Of a stretch of 64,000 nt of DNA, positions 59,001-64,000 are shown one piece after another. The first letter of the stretch is position 1. Each line of letters starts with the position of its first letter. The DNA comes from Persicaria tinctoria (taxonomy: Eukaryota; Streptophyta; Magnoliopsida; Caryophyllales; Polygonaceae). The translations under genes were made by a program, and so were the position numbers. Below the pieces are notes generated by a model, which was not told where the DNA came from, made no database searches, and saw only the letters and a program-made list of their open reading frames with translations. The stretch spans positions 23,152,475 through 23,216,474 of the forward strand of contig JBANSL010000009.1 of NCBI GenBank assembly GCA_037127255.1, read 5' to 3'.

Positions 59001-60893
59001 TTGGCAAACAAAAGTTCTATAAAGGGTGGTTTTCTGCAATATTGAATTTGGGGTGGTTTTGAGCAATATGCCCTATTTAAGGGGTGGTTTTCTGCAGTTT
59101 ACCTATATTTTTTAAAAGATACTACCTCCGTTCCACAATACATGTCCTTTTACTTTTCAGCACGTTTTTTAAGGAACGAAAAACTCTATAAAATATTATT
59201 TTTTTAATGAATTTTTTTATATAATTTGATACTTGTTACTAATAAGTATCAAATTATATAAAAAAATTAATTAAAAAAATAATATTTTATAGAGTTTTTC
59301 GCTCCTTAAAAAACGTGCTGAAAATAAAAAAACCATGTATTGTGGAACGGAGGGAGTATTAAAGATCAATATAGTAATATGTGTTTAAGATAACACTTTA
59401 TCCCATTTAGTTAGATATAAATATATTTTTACAAGATTTAACAGTATAATTACAAAACTACTAAATCAAACAAACATTTGGCTTCGATTCTTTCAGCTAT
59501 GGGACATGTCTCCACTTAATCAATTTTATTAAATAATCCATTCGTTTATACCTATAAAAATTAAATAATCAATTTTATTATCTAAGATTTAACTTTTGGT
59601 TTATTTTAGAATCGTATATAGAATTAGAAGAATAGGTATTAATAATAATTTTTTAATTCAAAAAAAAATTAAAGAATATATATGTATATGTTAAAATAAG
59701 AAGTATTAAAGAAAATTAATTAGCTGATTAAACGGGTATTAATATCAAATTTATTTAAATTAAAAACACCACATAGTCACACGGTGCGGGTACTTAACTA
59801 GTTTTTATTAACAAATGGAGTATAAATTACAGAAATTTCAAGCCATCAACATCTCATGTCAAAAAAGAGAAAACTGAGAAAGAATACTAAACTCATTGTT
59901 GTCGTGAATCCATGGAAAACTGGGATCACCTTACTCATTAAGGTTGTGTTTGGTTAAAATATGGGCATGTGTTGAGATCAGGAAAAAACTCGATGCTTGA
60001 TTACAGTTGCTAGATTTTAGGAATGGAATTAGAACGATGCACAGTTTCCACCATGATATTTGTGAAAGAGCCTTAGTGAAGGAGAAAGGAAAGGAGAAAA
60101 ACCAAAAGATTTCCATTGGTTTTCGGTTGGGGGAGCATCTCCAACCCTTTCAACCATCTCCATCCATGGCCAGGGCGAGCCCCAGTGAGCAGTTACTATG
60201 CTTAAAGATGAATTCAGGGAGGGGTGATGGAAGTGGCAGAGTCTAACAAGGCGAGGACAGAGCATGGGATGAGTCAAACCAAGATGGGAAATCGGGTATG
60301 GGAACCTGATACCTACCAAGTTTTAAAAAACCAGGTTGCAAACTAAAAACATCAACTAATCAACAATTCTCCAACCAGATTCTTGATTCCCCATTCCATT
60401 CAACCAAATACAACCTAAAAAGAATCAACCACTCCCATTTCCAAGCAAAAGAAGAAAAAACCTAAAACATCGATGAACAAAGACAAGATAACCAAATTGA
60501 GTTTCAACTATTTTATCTCTTTGGCTTGTCTGACCAGAATTAAGGCCACGTTTGGTATGACTATGGTAATCGGAATCGGAATCAAAAACCGGAATGAGTC
60601 ATTTCTTAAACATCTTGTTTGGTACAGAGTCGGAATGAGAAATTCCCAAACACCAAAACCTAAAAGAATGCACAGATCTATTTACCCAAATTCAAAATTG
60701 CAAAATTCATCTCAAATCAAGGTTAACAGCAAATTAATTTCAGAAATTAACAAGGGAGGAAGGTGATGTGCGCGCAGCAATGGACAAGAGGAGGCGATGA
60801 TGCCACCCATCTAACCAGAGAGAGAGAGAGAGACAAGAGGAGGAGGACGACGATTATGGAGGCAGATCTGGGCGATGATGCCACCCATCTAGC

Positions 60894-60933
<40 letters not shown>

Positions 60934-62427
60934 GAGGAGGACGATGGAGGCAGATCTGGGCGCAGCGTCTGTATATTTGGACGGGGCGGCGAGGGAGGGC
61001 GGTGGTGGACTGTGGTGGTGTCGGGAGGACGGCGAACACAAAGGGGATCTCAGATCTAGAATGGGGGAGAGAAAACGACGACGGCGTTGGAGGGAGCCAG
61101 AGAGAGGAAGACGGTGGATGGTGGTGGCGCCGGTGCCGGTGCCGACGACGAAGAAGATGGACGGTGGTGGTACTGGTGCCCGCTGCAGAGATGAAAGGGT
61201 ATGAGTGTGTGACAGTGAGGGGTGTGTTTGTGGGAATGAAGGATTACCCACCTTTTTGGGAGGGATGAAATTAGCCCTCAAATTGGGAATGAACCATTAC
61301 TGGTAATCATTCCGATTACCGATTTTCAGCCTACCAAACACTAAAATGGGAATCCTTCATTCCGATTACCGATTTCTGATTCCAGTAATCGATACCAAAC
61401 AGGCCCTAAGAGTTTGCCTCCATCACAGGAAATTGAGTTCTTTACTTTCCATTTACAAACTCAAGATGCCAAAATTAAAGCCTTAATTATTTAGTGTGAC
61501 GGTTCAAGGATAGTGGATTAAAATGTGAGACGTTAACATTATTTACTATTTCGCTGCAGTTAAAGAATTATTCTGCTGCTTACTCTTCTTTTTTATTTTC
61601 TGTTCTGTTCAAGATACAAAAATGATGACAACGAAAGAGAACGAGAGAACAAGCTCGTATATAAGGCACTTTTCTAAGAGAACAATCACACTCAGCAAAG
61701 ACGGGTATAAAGTGAAAGAACAGATACAAGGTAGTTTACAGGAGAAGGTTGAAAAGTTCATATAAAAATTAGAAAACGTATTCAAGTGAATGCAATGATC
61801 TATTTTAGAGAAAACTCACCTTTCCATCCTTTAACACATTTTCTTCTTCTAATGAACAGATAACACACTGTTATAAGAAAACATAACAGCGTTAGATTGG
61901 AATGCGCTCAAATAGGGGAACGCATCCACACAATCAAGAACACTTCCTGGAGCATCCACACAATTAGTCCCAATTGAATGAGCAAAAGAGATGCAAAGAG
62001 AACCAAAGAGGATTAACACAAAAGCATTTAAGAGGAACAACATAGCTCCAACATTGCAATAGATATAAATATATAATGAGCATATAACTTTAAGCAAAGA
62101 AAAAACGCTACTACCTGCACAGGAAAATCCATTAGAGGCCTCCTGGTGGACCAATTAATGTTATCCCAATCAACAGAAGGAGGAAACATCTTGTAATCCT
62201 TTTGCATGAAAAAACCCTGTATGTACAAGCATAATATATATTTTGATATTCAGATTAAAATAAATGCAAGCATAATGTCAATGCTGATTAATTTAAAGAA
62301 ATTGATATTCAACAACCTGGCATTCCTCAGCAATTACATTCACTGAATCAAGCCATTTAACAGAACGTGCTCCTATAACACCTGGGACAACCACTCTCAG
62401 CGGATAACCATGATCTCTATTGAGAGG
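56077..62427 (-). CDS. SOX: Sulfite oxidase, 3' half (five exons; 5' exons beyond window)
   Basis: Plant sulfite oxidase is a molybdenum-cofactor enzyme oxidising sulfite to sulfate in peroxisomes. Exons on the minus strand, all joined in phase 0 with GT-AG sites: 62427-62317 ([35 protein letters not shown]), 62216-62115 ([27 protein letters not shown]), 61867-61820 ([16 protein letters not shown]), 57717-57502 ([32 protein letters not shown]) and 56193-56077 ([35 protein letters not shown]). These cover the end of the Mo-cofactor domain and the dimerisation domain, about 197 of roughly 390 residues. The C-terminus SNM fits a non-canonical peroxisomal PTS1; Arabidopsis has SNL. There are no stops or frameshifts. 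The 4.1-kb intron 57718-61819 is full of DNA transposons. Confidence 0.93.
58290..58560. repeat. Tandem duplication, about 137-bp period
   Basis: ATGCATAAGATAAAATTTTA and ATTTAATCAATATATCTATA occur twice in order, near 58330 and 58467, with small differences. Part of the Helitron body. Confidence 0.8.
58568..59103. mobile_element. MULE-type MITE, 9-bp TSD TATATTTTT
   Basis: Inverted repeats of about 100 bp: GGTAAACCGTAGAAAACCGC and TAGGGTATATTGCTCAAAAC on the left match the complement of GCAATATGCCCTATTTAAGG and TTCTGCAGTTTACC on the right. TATATTTTT lies at 58559-58567 and 59104-59112. 536 bp, no transposase. Confidence 0.88.
59122..59356. mobile_element. Stowaway MITE (Tc1/mariner), TA target
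   Basis: CTACCTCCGTTCCACAATAC and its mirror GTATTGTGGAACGGAGGGAG frame a nearly perfect 235-bp palindrome, flanked by TA on both sides. Arms share TTTCAGCACGTTTTTTAAGG and AAAACTCTATAAAATATTA. Confidence 0.92.
59941..60416. mobile_element. TIR element, family uncertain
   Basis: AGGTTGTGTTTGGTT at the left and AACCAAATACAACCT at the right are inverted with one mismatch, 476 bp apart. Candidate target duplications do not match (TTA against AAA). No transposase. Confidence 0.6.
60544..61406. mobile_element. PIF/Harbinger-type non-autonomous element, TSD TAA
   Basis: GGCCACGTTTGGTAT and ATACCAAACAGGCCC are inverted ends, flanked by TAA at 60541-60543 and 61407-61409. The terminal 100 bp on each side repeat GGTAATCGGAATN and TGTTTGGTA words in opposite orientation. 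The centre holds a roughly 78-bp tandem duplication (CGATGATGCCACCCATCTA at 60795 and 60873), a (GA)n run and GGN-rich sequence, but no transposase. 863 bp. The centre may be captured DNA. Confidence 0.85.
60896..60930. repeat. (GA)n microsatellite
   Basis: About 17 GA units in the second copy of the duplicated segment of the Harbinger-type element. The first copy has only about seven. Confidence 0.95.
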
Positions 62428-64000
62428 CTGGATAAAAGAAAAAAAATGAAGAGATTTGAATTAGATCGGTGAACGTAAAAATTGCACTTGAAAGCCGATT
62501 TCTTTTTTCAATTAAAAATAAAGCAGCTTCTTAAAACTGGCTGCCGGAAAAGGAAAGATAGGTACAGCCGTCAATCGCTACAATGTTGAACATTGATCCA
62601 CAATCTAAAGGAACATGTGCAGCTAAAATCTCCTTCGAATGACATAAGAGTTAACTTTTTGCATGAACAACTGGATGCTAACCAAAATACTAATATAGGT
62701 CAAATACCAAGAGCAGCTCATCCCAGTGTGGATCTAATACCAAGAGCAGTTTCCACTAGATAACAACTTTGATAAGAAGCATAAGGATCAATCAAACTAG
62801 TATCGATGAGCTAGTCTTGCATGTCCCTCGTCATTGATCTGCCAATGGATACTATAAGTGCAGGAGCCAAAAATATTTAAATTAAACGGGGGGAAAATGC
62901 CACTCTTGTTCTCAGCAGACAAGAACAGTTACCAATAAGTAAATCAGGGGGTAAGTATTTGTTTCTCCTTAGTCTTCCCAATTGTGTTACATTGTTGAAG
63001 GATTGTATCTAATAAAGTGCCATATGTTACTTCATGACAATCTTTGATAGAGAAGAGAACACACAATAGATGATGGCAAAATATTAAAACTGCTGTCAAT
63101 CTTTGAATTTTTCCAATATCAGACAATGATTATACAGATAGAAAAGGGAAGGATAAGTGTTCTAAAAAGAAAGGGGGGTTGGCTCACTTTTGAGGTAAAG
63201 GGTGAAGGAGCAAGAACTGGTTCAAGGAATCCAAGGAGGATACAATGAGCTCAAATAATACCGACCTTGAAAAGAAGTTCAAACATGATCTTGATCAAGT
63301 TAAGCAAGTCCCAAAAGGAAGGAAATATCACCTGAGCAAACGTGCACTACAAAGAGCTGAAAGGGCCTATTTTGTGAATAACACATCTATATGACATGTC
63401 CATACATATAGAATCCTCCGGGCATGAGCGCTCTGCTTGCAGCAAGGCCAGCCCATATCATACTTTGTCTAACCAGTAACCATCATCTAGTTAAGTTAGG
63501 GCTTCATTGTTTTAGTTCCTTTATTTCAACTTGTCTTTTTGTATTTTGCCCCATCTTAGAATTCTTTTTAAATAGAGGTAAATTGGAAGTAAGAAATAAA
63601 GGGAATTAAAAAAATACTTTGCCAAACCAAGAATCAACGGTGATTTTACAGAAAACTTAATCAAATAATCACACAAGGAGTCAAGTGTAAAACAATGCAA
63701 TTTCAAAAGAACACTGCATCAATTCCACAAATTGAGCTCATCCAGGGAGTCAAGTGTAAAAAACATGACAAAGTTCAGTCCCATTTCAATGATTTGGTTC
63801 AGTGGATTCCAAGTGTGAATTTTTTTAATTCGAATTATTGTGCCGTCTAACTCATTTTAAGTTTACTAATTTAAACCATTCAAAAGCTCCCAATTTATGC
63901 TACAACAGGAGAGTTTGTGTGTTGGTTTCTTTGAGGCTCATTGTAAATACTCCGTATAAAGCCACCCAGTCAACATGAAATAAAACTAAGTTTAAGTTTA
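62428..64000. other. Upstream SOX intron or flank, no exon seen
   Basis: I searched the minus strand for the conserved residues preceding PLNRDHG in sulfite oxidases (ending MNGE) and found none. The preceding exons must lie beyond 64000. The sequence is AT-rich with no recognisable transposon ends or other gene. Confidence 0.5.

Larger units (their letters stand above)
58221..59801 (+). mobile_element. Putative non-autonomous Helitron in SOX intron
   Basis: The left end TCTATCTATCTATTATATAT (5'-TC after an A) and right end GGTGCGGGTACTTAACTAG (CTAG before a T) fit Helitron termini. The hairpin near the right end is weak (CACC...GGTG). It contains no Rep/helicase. Its length includes two nested MITEs, leaving about 0.8 kb of its own sequence. 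Confidence 0.55.

Noticed and set aside
62428..64000. Additional sulfite oxidase exons
   Set aside because: No stretch encoding the expected upstream residues was found on the minus strand.

Overview
The window is nuclear DNA from a flowering plant, probably a eudicot. It has three plant-type single-copy genes with GT-AG introns or eukaryotic coding style, separated by dense, nested transposable elements of plant lineages (Tat and Athila Ty3/gypsy, Ty1/copia, MULE, hAT, Helitron, PIF/Harbinger, Stowaway, tRNA-derived SINEs, an L1-type LINE). No prokaryotic, CRISPR or organellar feature is visible. The species cannot be named from sequence alone.

Layout. 1-4.1 kb: a minus-strand Tat-type gypsy gag, split from its own leader and LTR (3365-4015) by an Athila-like insertion. 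4.1-6.3 kb: a 5'-truncated Ty1/copia element. 6.3-8.1 kb: a (GA)n tract and GGN-rich stretch, then a solo-LTR-like element with a clean 5-bp target duplication. 8.5-11.1 kb: a decayed MULE transposase gene whose C-terminal part is an OTU-type cysteine protease domain. 11.5-20.7 kb: a multi-exon alpha/beta hydrolase gene (+), with a LINE fragment, SINEs and a MITE in its introns. 21.5-22.5 kb: an intronless, apparently intact ribonucleotide reductase small subunit gene (-), with E2F-like sites upstream. 23.7-36.7 kb: a three-level nest. A 13-kb LTR element (218-bp LTRs, TSD ACAAC) contains a 7.9-kb gypsy (TSD GGTGT), which contains a 3.3-kb Tat solo LTR (TSD GAGAG); a hAT element (8-bp TSD) also sits in the outer element. 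38.5-39.0 kb: the 5' end of another gypsy. 40.2-41.0 kb: a long-TIR MULE-like element. 41.1-41.7 kb: a MULE transposase relic. 41.7-50.1 kb: a 5'-truncated Tat element with pol and a 3.4-kb 3' LTR. 50.1-52.2 kb: a relic gene with a C48 (Ulp1-like) peptidase domain and a tandemly duplicated exon. 56.1-62.4 kb and beyond: the 3' half of a sulfite oxidase gene (-). Its 4.1-kb intron holds a Helitron (itself carrying two MITEs), another TIR element and a PIF/Harbinger-type element.

How the genes fit together. The three host genes do not look functionally linked: an uncharacterised hydrolase, dNTP synthesis for S phase, and peroxisomal sulfite detoxification. All three keep open frames or canonical splice sites while every transposon coding region carries stops, frameshifts or deletions. 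The most unusual content is the MULE-OTU gene, the C48 relic with its duplicated exon, and the nested LTR stack whose insertion order can be read from four separate target-site duplications.
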